Assembly: GCA_020080175.1 (NCBI GenBank)
Contig: JAGHQL010000222.1
Span: forward strand, 1-37,157
DNA: 37,157 nt
Origin: Glutinoglossum americanum
Taxonomy: Eukaryota; Ascomycota; Geoglossomycetes; Geoglossales; Geoglossaceae
Direction: 5' to 3'
Position numbers and translations under genes: made by a program
The notes under the pieces: generated by a model
The model's input: only the letters and a program-made list of their open reading frames with translations
What the model was told of the DNA's origin: nothing
Databases searched by the model: none
Part shown: positions 10,151-21,325 of the stretch, piece after piece
How the letters are laid out: the number at the start of each line of letters is the position of its first letter
Position numbering within the stretch: position 1 is the first letter of the stretch

Positions 10151-10656
10151 AGTCGGAACCGCTACCGGAATACCCCTGATAGTCCAGCGTGGGCGCCGTT
10201 AGCCCAGGTCACGGTATCCAGCGAGAGAGGCCGAACTCGCACGACCAGACCCCCTTCGATCATCCCTCCCGGCGCCTTCAAACGCTAGAGGACGGGGGGA
10301 CCCCGCTTTTCCCGCAAGAAAGGGAGAAGTCCAGTCTGGGCGGCGCAGCGGACCGACTAGACCAACTAACCAGACCCAAAAGGAGCGGGGAGATACAACG
10401 AACGTGCATACACCCGAGCGTTCAGCAAACGCGTAATTAGGGATTACCCGCAGGCCGGGAAAGGAAGGGTCTTCGAAAAAAAAACGCGGGTGCCTAGAAC
10501 GATTTTGAATTTTAATTTTTCTTCTAATTTTTATATTTGTTTATCTGATCTGTATATATATACTATCTACCCACAAGACTCTCAAAAAAAAAAGGAGAAA
10601 AAGCTCGTGGTCCCCAGTATTTGGAGTCGGGTTATGCGGGGGAGAGAGAGAGGAGG

Positions 10657-10676
10657 ATATATATATATATATATAT
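10657..10676. repeat. (AT)10 microsatellite
   Basis: Ten uninterrupted AT dinucleotides flanked by GGAGG and by GGGGGG. It is a simple repeat with no evident function. Confidence 0.95.
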
Positions 10677-10768
10677 GGGGGGGAACAGCCTGTCTGCCTA
10701 TCTGCCTCCCGCGTGGCTATCTTGCGCGTCCCAAAATTGGGAGTGCCCCAAGGGGGGACAGGGGGTCT

Positions 10769-11619
10769 TCAGCCGGTGATTGTCCCCAGTGTTATTCCAG
10801 CGCGGACACGAAATGGATTCCACGCATCCTCGACGTCCTGATGGATGCGGGTGTCTTTATTGGCCTTGAGGGTCGTCCGGGCGTTTAGAACGGTGATGCT
10901 CTGGTAGTCCTTGGCGCGGCCTGTATATCTCGTGTGAGCTCGCAAGTAGCTATGTGGGGGAGTTAATGCTTACTTAACGAGGGAATCCCTTGGGCAGTCA
11001 AGCCATATACCAAGCCGGGCGCCATTTTCAAATAGTCCCGCGTCTACGACTGCGTTGCCATGGTGAGCAGCGGTGTTTCTCTCACTGATCGGTGGCCGCC
11101 TAACATTCGAGTCTTTTGGGATGTCTCGCCTGAACGTATCCAGGAACCTTTGGCGGATGCAGAGGTATTCTTGGCAAGTTCTCCCGATCTCATAAACCTG
11201 TGCTCGAATATCATGCGTGTCTTCCCCGATCCCAGATATCTTTTCTTCTAATTTCGTCATCCGTGCGCGGAACTCTTCTCTTTCTACAATGAGCTTACGG
11301 CCCAAGGAACTTCTGCATATGAGCAAGTCTCTATCTGTTCCGTTCCTCGAGGCAATGCTGAAGGTGCCCCGGGCTAGAACTTTGATGTCTGTATCCGTGT
11401 TCACAGAAACTCGACCGTAGCTAACGGAATTGATGTCTTTACTCTGTTAAATAGGTTAAGAAGATGCCTTTTCGATAGGAGAACGAGTCTCACCTTGGTA
11501 GAGGCTGTTGGAGAAAGGCTCTTTTCAGCCGTGGGTGCGAGGCGCTCATCTTTCAATGGGGGGTCTAGGGACGTCGCTGTTCTGTATGATCTCCTGCGGT
11601 GACCTTTAGAACGCGACAT
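10769..11619 (-). CDS. Unknown 242-aa coiled-coil protein, three exons
   Basis: Exons on the minus strand are 11619-11494, 11443-11011 and 10938-10769, with GT-AG introns of 50 bp (11444-11493) and 72 bp (10939-11010); the sum is 729 nt. The N-terminus is basic (MSRSKGHRRRSYR) and Ser/Thr/Pro-rich. The centre (residues about 75-150) is a charged helical stretch (LGRKLIVEREEFRARMTKLEEKI) likely to form a coiled coil, followed by YEIGRTCQEYLCIRQRFLDTFRRD and ERNTAAHHGNAVVDAGLF. The third exon is supported by frame continuity and composition; without it the second exon would run only a few codons past the donor. No known domain can be named. The RNTAAHxGNAVxDA pattern looks like a recurring fungal family signature, but that is from memory and weak. 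Confidence 0.6.
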
Positions 11620-12665
11620 GATGGGAGAGGTTGCATTTGCGATGTGTATTGTGTGAGGGCTAACGAACTTAAAGACGGGAGGATATTGCTGGTATTAAGG
11701 CCAGCGATGTTGACACCACGCAGGTGTTAACGCCGGGGCAAGGCGCCCATTTCTACAGGGAGAAGGGTGAGAAGGGTGGTCGGTGTTGTAGTCGGTGCTG
11801 TGGTCGGCGTTTGTGCGCATGTAGCCGAATTACATGACCGCATAGAGAGATACTGCGTCGAGAGACCGTAAAAGGGTATTATTCGTGTAACTGACCACCT
11901 GAAGAGGAGTATCTAGAGCGAATTGGTGGTGGTGTGGTAGCATGGGACTAGACCCAACCATATGCACACATCCAAGAGTCGCATACGCCCGTCATCCAAC
12001 CCACCCGTACCATCCATCCATCTCTTCCAAATCTGGACGATGGGAGAGTTACTCTCGCTGTAAAGAGATGTCTCAACACCCTCCCCAGCTCCAGCATTTT
12101 TCTTTTTCTTTTTTTTCCCCCCAGCGGCAGCTCTCCCTTCCTACCCTTCTCCTCCCTTGAGAGTAAGGGAATTCGGAAGGCCTCCGTGTCGGTCGCGGCA
12201 TGGTTGGAATCGTGAGCTCCCCCGTTTAAAAGCGGCGCCAACTAGCGGGTAGAGAGCCTATCGTACAACCACTAGCCCGGAACCCTTGTACTTGGGAATG
12301 TCCCTATCCTGTCTACAACCTTTTTCCCGTTTTTTTTCTTGTTCTCATCCCCGGGGGCCGACGCCCTGACTACCGAATTCTCCGCGTTTGTCCAAGGAAG
12401 TGCTTTCTGCGGAGGAATTGTGCATATTCCTTGCGGATACGATGGTTTTTTTTTTTCTTCAGGGGAATGAAAAGGCAAGAGGAAAAAAAAAAAAAAAATA
12501 ACCAATCATTCCAACTTTCACTTTCCATCATGCCCGCTCTGCACCACTATGCAAATTTCTTTTTTCTTTCTCCGAGCTCTTCAAGACAAAAGAGATAAAA
12601 TTTTAAAATAAAATAGGGTAAAGAATGACGCCCTCCGATGCTAGCTAAATTAAAAACCCAGCGCA
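11620..12665. other. Intergenic region, no gene seen
   Basis: The interval holds the promoter of the 242-aa gene (right side of its start at 11619) and the 3' flank of the 600-aa gene. 11775-11812 has a short imperfect GGTCGGTGTTGT/GGTCGGTGCTGT repeat. T11 at 12446-12456 and A16 at 12483-12498 lie about 26 bp apart and could pair as a weak hairpin. Short open frames lack protein-like composition. Confidence 0.5.
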
Positions 12666-14602
12666 TTATCCAGGATTCCCCTCTCCTCCTTCCGCCTCAA
12701 CCTCCCTCATCAAATACCCAAAAACCCCCCAAAGGCCTCTCGTAGCCTCGATCCTCTCCCCAACATCCAACAAATTAAACCATTTGCTCCTCCTCATCCT
12801 CAGAACGTACCAATCCGTCGGCAACGCACACGCCCCGCCATTGCCCTTCCCTCCAACGACCTTACTACCATCTACCATCATCATTGGGGATGACGGGGTC
12901 GCCGGCGTGGTGACGGGAGGTGAGGGGTTATATGCTGGGCTCCTGGCCCCAATCTGCTGGCCTGTAACGGTAGCGGGCAGCTTCCTAGTCTCTGGCTCTT
13001 TTCCCGGGCCCGAGATGTCCACCATGTGGATGTCGTCTTGGGAATGGGCGCCTGCGGCGGCGGCGGTGGCCGCGGCTTGGGCGAAGGAGGATTTGAGGGA
13101 GGGGGAGACAGGGTAGCGGGGCAGGGCGCCGGATTCAAGGAAACGGAGGTAGGAGTGTGAGACACGGAGGTGGAGGATGCTGATGTGATGGTTGATGGAG
13201 GAGATGAGGAATATCTGCGAGGGACGGAGAGGAGTTAGAGCTGGCGTAATTTACCACTGGAACGTGATATTTATCTGTGAGGCTTACATCATCCACTCCG
13301 CTTTCCTTATTCTTTCCAATTGCCTGGTACTTGACTTTCTTATCCCAAGCACCTGAGCTTTGACGGTCCAACCTCTTGAAGCTAGCCCTCCTATCCCCTC
13401 TCAGCCCCGCCCGCCCTCGCCCAATTGGTGGGGCGGGATCGTCAGAATTGCCGACTGGGTTCCCAACCTCCCCACCTGGACCACCGCCCCACCGGGGAGC
13501 TTCGCACCACCACTTGCCGGCCCCAGGCTTCTTCTCCTCCTTCCCCTCGCGGGCACGCTCTTGAGCCATAATCAGAGTTCCAACAACCTCTCGCATGAGG
13601 TCAAGGATCTCTGCTTGTCCCTTACCAACCTCATCTTCTGGACTACGAAAGGAAGTCTCTGGGCGGCATTGCACCCCTAGTACTGGCCCCTCGAGCATCC
13701 CAGAACGTTGCTCGGCTATCGTCGAAGGCGTCCGATATGCGAGATTACTGAAACGGCTTGGGAAGAGAGAAGCCCGGACGGTAAGGCGAGGTGTCATACG
13801 CGGGGGCCTAAAAGGGGATTAGTGGTAGGGTTGGAGGTTTTGTCGGCACCGTGGAGGAAGAAACGCACAGTAGACGGCAACCAAACTCCCAAGCGATTAC
13901 TTCCACGAAACCTTTGACGCAATCTTCACGGTATTGCTCTGGCAGATCCTTTCCGGCTCCGACTCTTCTCCCAATGTAAGTGCGTTCCGTGGGCGCCGAG
14001 GCAGCGTCGCTAGTATCGATGTGGAGATCATCTTGGCTGGTGTCCCACCATTGTGCCAATAAATCCAACCCTTGCCAAAACCTGTAGTACTGACCTGGCT
14101 TTACCGGTGGCTTTCCCGGAACCGGCGGTTTTCGCTGAACTACATGAAAAGCGTCTTCGTTGCTGTATGACAGCTCAGCGTACCTCTGTCGGAACTCCTG
14201 AATATTGGGCCGGACCCTGCCCGTCGACAGCTTTTTGTCTGGCAATTGAAGCGATCGGATTGTGGCATCGTCACAACCGCTGGGGAGATTGCTCCAGGAC
14301 CTTGGAGGAAGGGTCGAGGCTCCGTCGGTTGGGTCTACCGGGATAAGATCCTCCAGCTCCACATCATGCTCGATAGCCACGTTTAGACCTTCTAGATGCT
14401 CCAATCGCACATCCGAGGGTTTCTTTATTTTTGTATAGGTGGAACGGAAGTTCTTGGTCGATTCAGGGGTCAATGGAAGCTTTGGGAGCGACGTACTGCA
14501 TCGTGGAAAATCCAATGGAGTTGGTGGTGGAGGCGGAGGTCGAGGCACAGCAGCTTGGGAAGTTCCAGGGACAGAAGAAAAGCCTAAATTTGAGATCATC
14601 AT
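12666..14602 (-). CDS. Conserved fungal protein of unknown function, 600 aa
   Basis: Three exons on the minus strand: 14602-13869, 13807-13288 and 13214-12666, with introns of 61 bp (13808-13868, donor GTGCGT) and 73 bp (13215-13287). The total is 1803 nt. The start is the first ATG of an ATG-ATG pair at 14602. The N-terminal 130 residues are proline-rich and probably disordered. A conserved core follows: GQYYRFWQGLDLLAQWWDTS, TYIGRRVGAGKDLPEQYRED and FVEVIAWEFGC. The second exon carries SGMLEGPVLGVQCRPET, EILDLMREVVGTL and GKWWCEAPRWGGGPGGEVGN, and the third ISSINHHISILHLRVSHSYL and KWFNLLDVGERIEATRGLWGV. The same block order occurs in uncharacterised proteins of many Pezizomycotina as I recall them. 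No catalytic motif is apparent and the function is unknown. Confidence 0.8.
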
Positions 14603-15734
14603 TGTGCCCAATTACCCTACGAGCAGTGTGCAATGTGCCCAACCGGCAGCGTCTCCTTGTTTCTCTACTTGTTCATATAAACGGTGTAGGGCAGAGTGAA
14701 GAGCAAAGTGAAGAACGAACTTTGGTGGGTTTAGAGTCTTGGCGCCATACAGTACGATAGTAAACTGCTTTTTAACTCGCGAGGGCCCCACCCGTTTAGC
14801 GCCGCTTTAAAGGGTGAGCTGGGTAACGCTCGCGAGCACATCCCACACACTTGGTCGCAATATTCGTAGCCGTTCAGGGTATTCCCCTGCTCCACACCTT
14901 CCGACTGCGCGGATCACTAATCATGGGAAACATTTGACAGCAGTTCGGAGATTTGTTGTACATGTACGGACCATTTACTAGTTCGTGATCCAGGAACCTC
15001 TGGTAACCAATTGAATTCTATCCTATTTACATCGTTCCTCAATTCCCTCCGGTCATGTGAGACGCGCCAAACTTAGATAGCGGAATCTTTGGCTTTTATA
15101 TCTACCATGACAATTAACACCCACCATGTCTCGCGCAGCGGTCCGCCGCAATTTTCACTTCCTTGATGGAGGAGATAATGAAGTCTTGGGCTTCTGGCAG
15201 AATGGGTCTGTCATTTGGAATCTGAATGCTAGATGGATGTATATTATCATCGTCCTCCCTTTTATATAGTATGCTATCTTTCAATACTAAGAGAGTAGAG
15301 ATCTGCAAGACCTTGCTACAAATTACGGCCCCTCTATTAATCTATTAGATGATAATAACACTGTTACTATGAGATACTATATAAATTTCTATTAATAGTA
15401 GGCACAGGAACTCAGATACTGTTACTCAACTTGAGCTTTATATTAATAAGAACTCTTGTAAGTAAACCTCTCGATATTATAGTAATTAAAGAGATAGCTA
15501 TTCCTCGCTCTATTTCATATAATCTTTCAAGTCCTGATCTTTAAGTAGGTATCTCTTTACTACTCCCCCACCTGGAGTCTCAAGCACGGGGGATGGGACT
15601 GTCCAGAGTAGAGCGCCATAGAAAGTAATAAACCAAGTGAGGAACGGGTCGGAGTGAGTCTAGATGATACGGGCCATGGTGATAGAAGACACATGAAATA
15701 TATCTCAGGATATAGTTTTTCATATCTAGCTAGC
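14603..15734. other. Intergenic region with an AT/TA-rich stretch
   Basis: 14603-14760 is the CT-rich promoter and leader of the 600-aa gene. The middle has no gene. 15230-15560 is markedly AT-rich with many TA dinucleotides and resembles repeat-induced decay, but no parental repeat is recognisable. A 64-codon open frame on the minus strand (15114-15308) has no support beyond its length. Confidence 0.45.
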
Positions 15735-16945
15735 CTACTCGATCGTGCAGATGATCTTTCCCTTGGTCGCATTGCTTTCTAGAAGCTTGTGCGCGTCAAT
15801 GACCTGCTCCCATCGGAAGACTCTCTCTACATAAATCTTAAAGCTCCCATCCTTGAATTTCGGCATCGCGGTCTCGGCGAGCTTGTCCCTAAGCCGACCT
15901 TGATACTCCGCATCCCGACTTCTCAAAGAGCTACCCTCAAACCTCAACCGCTTCCTCACAAACGCACCAATATCCACGCCTGCAGGTAGCTTGGTCCCGC
16001 TCAGTGCACCAAGTGTCACTATCCGCCCATCCTTTGCAGCGGCATCAAGGTTCTGTTGGAAGTAGTCCTGGCCGATGAAATCGATAATAATGTCGACACC
16101 CTTACCTCCTGTTGCTTTATCGATCTCCTTCGCAAAATCTTGTTCCTTATAGTTGAAGCCTTGTGAGGCGCCCAACTCGTTTACGCAAAAATCAATCTTT
16201 TCCCGAGAGCTGGCGGTCACGTAAACGGCAGACGCCCCGCCACTTTTTGACAGTTGGATTCCTGCGATGGAGACGGAAGAGGCGCCGGCATGCCAGAGGA
16301 CGGACTTTCCTGGAAAGAATTCCCCAACAAGATATAAGGCTTGTGTTGCCGTTATCCAGGTCTGTGGTTGGCATTCTGGTTATAAAGGGCTAGAAAATCT
16401 TTTCAGAGATGAGTGGCAAATACGTGCCTCTGGTATGCCAGCTGCTTCTTCCCAGGATAATTCCTTCGGTTTATGGATGAGCATATGTGTTGAGACAGCG
16501 ATATACTCGGCGTAAGCCCCTGAAGTTAACTCCGTCAAGAACAATAACGTCAACCTACTTATTTTTGCAAGAGCGTTGGCGACAGACCTCCATAAGCCAG
16601 ACCAAATACTTCGTCCCCAATTTTAAAGCCTTTTTCGGCGATATGCGGTCCGAGTGATTCAATTGTCCCCGAAAATTCGACGCCGAGTGTACTGGGCGTT
16701 TGAGGTGGTACCGGATAACGCCCCTCGCGCTGTAGTAGGTCCATGCGGTTGAGACCAAACGCCTTGATCTTCACTAGAGCTTCTGACTCGCCAGGCTGTG
16801 GTTTCTGGACTTCGGGGTTTATGAAGAGAGCATTGGCATCTCCCTTGCCGCCCCTGATATCTTAGGGCAGCCAGAAACCGCGGTCAGTAATGGCAAGTGC
16901 CTAAGCGCACAATTTCATCTCAAATATCTCACCTACAGCTCGCAT
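15735..16945 (-). CDS. PIG3/TP53I3-like NAD(P)H quinone oxidoreductase
   Basis: Zinc-independent medium-chain reductase, 334 residues in four exons on the minus strand: 16945-16933, 16860-16588, 16519-16428 and 16361-15735. The protein starts MRAVDIRGGKGDAN; an in-frame ATG four codons upstream is possible. The catalytic GroES-like domain holds GLNRMDLLQREGRYP and GVEFSGTIESLG; the Rossmann domain holds WITATQALYL, HAGASSVSIAGIQL, GFNYKEQDF, GVDIIIDFIG and RLRFEGSSLRSR, ending KGKIICTIE. Members reduce quinones with NADPH, usually in the cytosol. Length matches the family. The third intron (16362-16427) restores the family alignment exactly only if it begins GC (GAG|GCACGT); a GT alternative, with donor at 16423 and acceptor CCAG at 16377, would insert six residues. 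The Gly-rich loop reads SSVS where many homologues have SGVG. Confidence 0.9.
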
Positions 16946-17295
16946 CACCTCACACATTTCACTTAATTTGGTGTACTAGAACTCGAAATACCCGTATCGA
17001 TAGATTGGTCAATGCGTAGATGGATAGATCCGCAGCTGGCTGTGCTCTAATGATGGGAACTGAAGTAATTGCATGCGCAGGCGATAAAACGATGTTTGCA
17101 CTGTTTGCATCCATACCGCAGATAGCCGAAACTCCAGGGAAAAGCCTCAACGAAGCTGAATTAGCTTCCTTGCATCACATCAATTAAGGGGCCCTACGAA
17201 ATTTCCCAGGAACGAGCAACCCAATTCAAGGAGAGAGAGCAAGAACAGGACTAGCAGCTAGAACTGAACCTATTGCGAATGCCAGTTGCTCACAC
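16946..17295. promoter_or_regulatory. Divergent promoter, quinone reductase / PX-protein gene
   Basis: 350 bp separates the two outward-facing start codons, so both promoters must lie here. No TATA box or specific binding site stands out. A purine-rich GGAGAGAGAGCAAG lies about 60 bp before the plus-strand start. Confidence 0.45.
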
Positions 17296-20200
17296 ATGGC
17301 TTCTGAAGCCACCTCAAGCGAGCTTCAATCCGGGGATGAAGGGGTAAGGACACCCGCGACCCCATCTAGCAGCGATGAAAACGGACAATCGCAGGAGGAA
17401 CTGGATTCCACTTCGGCGTCTGCGCAAGATCTCACATCGCGCCTACTAGATTTCTTGTCCAACGCCAGCAACGAGACGCTAGGAGCCTGCCTCGTTGGGC
17501 TGGGCGCAACAACATATTTTATTTTTGGCAGGATAGGTCTGGTTATAATTGGTATTGTGGTGGGAGTGGTCCTGCATGCTACCTGGGAGGGTCATGGCGG
17601 TGAAAGCGGGGGTGAGGCTGTAAAGTCAAGGGAGGCTAGGAGGAGGAGGGAAGTGGCGCTTGATGTTGTGGAGAGAATATTGGATTGGAGGGACAAGAAA
17701 CAGGATGATAGAAGTACCACTGAAGAAAAGGTAGAGTTGAAGGTGGGAGCTGCAAAGCTGGTGGACTTCTCAGGATTTGCGCCCGAGACTGCGGCCGCAC
17801 TGAATGATTTGACGGACGCAGTGATTCGCGACTATGTAAAGTATGCGTTCCCCAAGGCCATCCCCTTGCGGACTAGATGCTTACTCAATTCGCCTGCAGG
17901 TGGTGGTATGCTCCGATACTTCCATCAGAGCTATCTTTCCCAGATACTTGCCGCCAGACGCTTACAGCATTCATCTTCTCGGTCTCTTCACATCTATCCC
18001 GCAAACGTCCCGCTGACACATTCCTCGAGTTTGTCACAAACTCATCTTCTATAATGATAGTGTTTTTGAATGAATTTTCTAACATGCTCTCCTCTAATTA
18101 CTCTCCCCAGATGTCGCCGACGGAATTGGTACTCAGCTATGTTTTGGACAATCCAGACAGCGGCCTAGCCAACGTGATTGACGTAAGGCAGCAACAGAAG
18201 AAGCTCGAGATGGTGGCAGAGGATATACTGCAGAACTTCCTGGAACCGAAAACCTACAATTGCGAACCTGCTCGCACTTTTCTACGCGAGATCCTTGCGG
18301 GAGTGGTACTGGAGATGACGATTCAGAGCTGTTCGAAACCGGAGTTTATCAATGAGTGGATTGTCTATCTACTGGAGGGCGGCGAACCTGAAATTATGAA
18401 TGTCATTGATGCCGGTGTTGGAAGCGCGACAGGTGGCAGTGAAAATGCTGCGGAGTCCAGTAATGCCACGGAGAGGAAGAAGGGGCATATGAAGAGGTTG
18501 AGCAAGGCCGAAGAAGCCATGGAGGAAGCAATGCTAGAAGCCCAAAGGCTAAGCCAGTTGATTGCTGAAGAAGATGCCAAGAAGAACGAGGAGCAACAGC
18601 GTCCTTCAGCGGAGGGTACCCGCACAGAATTGCCTGAGAATCAGAGGTTGCCGGCACCGGCATCGCCATCAAAAGCCATAAGTAACACAACTCTTAATCC
18701 GTCTACTCCGAAATACACGCCATTAGATCCCACTCCGATCGCCCAGATACAACCCGTCGACCAAGCTCAGCCCAGTCCAACATTAGATTCATTTCCGCAG
18801 TCTACTTTCACCAGCTTCGACCAAATCGTCCCAGCACATAGACCCACAGCACTCCATGCGCAGCAAACAAATTCAGTACCGAAGCCCGAGCCCTCACCAC
18901 CAATTCTTCACAGTGCGAACATATCTATCTTTGATGACTCAGATCCTTCCGACAGGTCTGTACTCCGTAGTAAGCCCACGGTTGACTATCTCATCCAAAT
19001 TGAACCTGCTCTCTCTGCCCAGCCCGGCTGGATGATTGTTCGAAAATATGCCGACTTCGAGACTCTTCATGAGGTTCTGCGGCGAATTTCGAAGGTTGCA
19101 GGCGTGGAAGCATTCGTCCAAAAGCACAGTGAGCTGCAGAGCTGGAAAGGTCAGACAAAATCGTCGGTGAGGGTTGCCTTGGAAAAGTACCTAATCGACG
19201 CCCTGCGGTACCGGCCGCTTGCTGAGAGTGAAGGCATGAAGAGGTTCTTAGAGAAGGAGCAGGGCCACGGGTCAGGCTCCCCAGTCGCAGGCGGCAAGGG
19301 GGGTTTTCCTGGGATAGGGTGGCCAAATCCGGCGGCTTTTGAGACTATGGGAAAAGGAATGCTTGACGTCCTTTCTAGCGCACCAAAAGGAGCCGCAGAA
19401 GGGGGAAAGGCTTTATTTGGAGGCGTGAGCGGAGTCCTTGGTGGCGTTACTTCCTTGGGCCAGAAAAAATCTGCCCTAAGTTCAAACGCGATGGGCACGG
19501 GGAAGTCACGCAGTTCTTCTAGCATTAGCCTGTCGCGGGCAGAAACTATGTTTTCAGAATCTCCTGGACATAGGAAAGGCAGGGATAGCCAGGATAGCTA
19601 CAGGAACGAGCCCCCGTCAGTGTTGCAACCAGCCAAGACTCAATCGATGGATAGCCCACTCAACTCGGACCCCGGCAGTGACAAAGACAACCATTCTACG
19701 GCGTCGCCCAGGGAATCTTCATCTCTAGGAGCCTCGCTAGGTGGAATATCTACCGAAGACCCCTCTCCCAGTCGAGCGATTCCGGAGATGCCCCTATCAT
19801 CACCGCCCGAGGAAGCAGACATCCTTGACCTACACAACTTGCCTCCACCACCAAGCGATATACGGGACGACTACTCCCCCTTTAGGGAGAATTTCTCTAC
19901 GAGCCGCTTGTCTGTCAGAACCACCACAGCTACCGCAGCCACCGCGTCGGCCCCACCTCCCACCCTCATTCCAGCTCCGTCAACATTATCCATTGACGTT
20001 AATGCCGCCACCCCACCCAAACCCCAAAGAACACAAGCAACGCCGCTCACCGAAGAAGAAACCCAAATCGCCATCGAACTCCTCTTCGCCATCATCAACG
20101 AACTCTACACCCTCTCCTCCGCCTGGAACATCCGCCGTACCCTCCTAACCGCCGCAAAAACCTTTCTCCTCCGCCCAGGAAACCCAAACCTTGAAGCCAT

Positions 20201-20537
20201 TCGCCAGCTCCTCCAGGACTCCATAATTGACACAAATACCTCCGACTCGGGCATCGCAGCACACATCCGGAAGCTAAGGGAGAACTGTCTGCCTACCACG
20301 GAGGAGCTGGCGAAATGGCCGGCGGAGAAGACGGGAGAGGAGAAGGAGAGATTGAGGGAGAGGGCGAGGAGGCTTTTGATTGAGAGGGGTATGCCGAAGG
20401 CGTTGGGGAGCGTGATGGGCGCAGCGGCTAGTAAGGAGGCGTTGGGGAGGGTCTTTGATTGCTTACAGGTGAGGGAGATTAGGAGGGGGGTGATGTTTGG
20501 GTTGCTTTTGCAGGGTTTGAGGGCCATGACACAGTGA
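17296..20537 (+). CDS. PXA-PX-nexin_C protein with N-terminal membrane anchor (SNX13/SNX19/Mdm1-like)
   Basis: Two exons (17296-17840, 17900-20537) joined by a 59-bp GT-AG intron encode about 1060 residues. Residues 1-60 are acidic and disordered; 62-96 form one or two transmembrane segments (CLVGLGATTYFIFGRIGLV...). The PXA domain spans about 165-340 and is rebuilt exactly at the splice (IRDYVKWWYAPILPSE). A charged linker with a predicted helix (KRLSKAEEAMEEAMLEAQRL) follows. The PX domain is about 520-640 (VRKYADFETLHEVL), a Ser/Pro-rich region 640-895, and nexin_C about 896-1040 (EEETQIAIELLFAIINELYTL...). No RGS domain is seen between PXA and PX, unlike yeast Mdm1. Relatives tether the ER to the vacuole, endosomes or lipid droplets and bind phosphoinositides; that role is inferred here. 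Confidence 0.88.
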
Positions 20538-21325
20538 GTTGGTGCGTTGGTGCGTTTCCGGATGGCGAAAGCGGGTTCCTTGTAAGGCTTAGTCTCCTCG
20601 TCGATTTGTTTGTTTGGTGTAGGGTTGCGCATGTGTAAGGAGGGCGTTCTACATCCTCTTATCCTCACCGGGTAGGCTATATGCTAGAGTTACCAAGGCG
20701 CGATTTTCGCCCCGCAGGCCGCCTCGCAGTTCAGGCGTGTTTCCCCCTCGCCGTTACCTTGGGTATCAATTGTAATCTCTACATATAATACAAAAATCCC
20801 TTACGTCTTTCTTTTTTTTCTATTAACGTTTGTCATTCGGCTTATGGGAAATGGTTTTGTATGTAAGATAGTTAAGTGGAGTTGTGATGGTGAAGTGGTC
20901 TGGTTGCTCGTACTGTATTGTAGATGTATTCAGGGATGTTCAGCATCGAGAATGCTGGACGTTTTTTCCCTCAGGGGCTCCGTCCAATCAAATGCAAAGT
21001 CGTGAGAATTCTTCTCGGTTTCGTGATCGCTTAACGTCATAGGCAGTAAAGAGGCACCGCTCGGTGGCGGCACGCTTTCTTATATAGGTGGGTTCATGGA
21101 TTTGATGCGTGTACGTATTGAATGAATTAGCCCAGCAAATCTGCGTCTCCGACTGAGGTTTGGAGTATTAGAAGAGCGGGCGAGTCGTAAGTATGCAAGC
21201 TATTAGCTTGATGTTTGCCCAACACTAATCACCTCTCAAGAAAACCTTAATACAAACATTTCGGAATATCAAGAGTGATTGAAAAAAGACTTTCACTGGA
21301 GTTCAAAGTGTTGCTGCTATAAACG
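20538..21325. other. Intergenic region, no gene seen
   Basis: 3' flank of the PX-protein gene and promoter of the 5-oxoprolinase gene. A TATA-like CTTATATAGG lies at about 21078. No repeat or RNA gene is recognised. Confidence 0.5.

Larger units (their letters stand above)
9849..10768. other. Non-coding interval with unexplained GC-rich block
   Basis: The interval follows the STAND stop codon and precedes the 3' end of a minus-strand gene. 9849-10130 is ordinary. A C16 run followed by GGGG (10131-10150) opens a sharply GC-rich block (10147-10490) unlike its surroundings, with no protein-like frame and no tRNA or rRNA signature that I recognise. 10500-10600 is AT-rich, and an (AT)10 microsatellite sits at 10657-10676. 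Confidence 0.5.

Noticed and set aside
10490-10888. 132-codon plus-strand open frame
   Set aside because: It runs through the (AT)10 microsatellite and into the third exon of the minus-strand 242-aa gene; composition is not protein-like.
13360-13822. Plus-strand proline-rich open frames opposite the 600-aa gene
   Set aside because: They are shadows of the conserved minus-strand exon encoding GKWWCEAPRWGGGPGG.
19741-20148. 135-codon plus-strand frame inside the PX-protein gene
   Set aside because: It is an alternative frame of the Ser/Pro-rich linker and nexin_C coding region; no independent domain.
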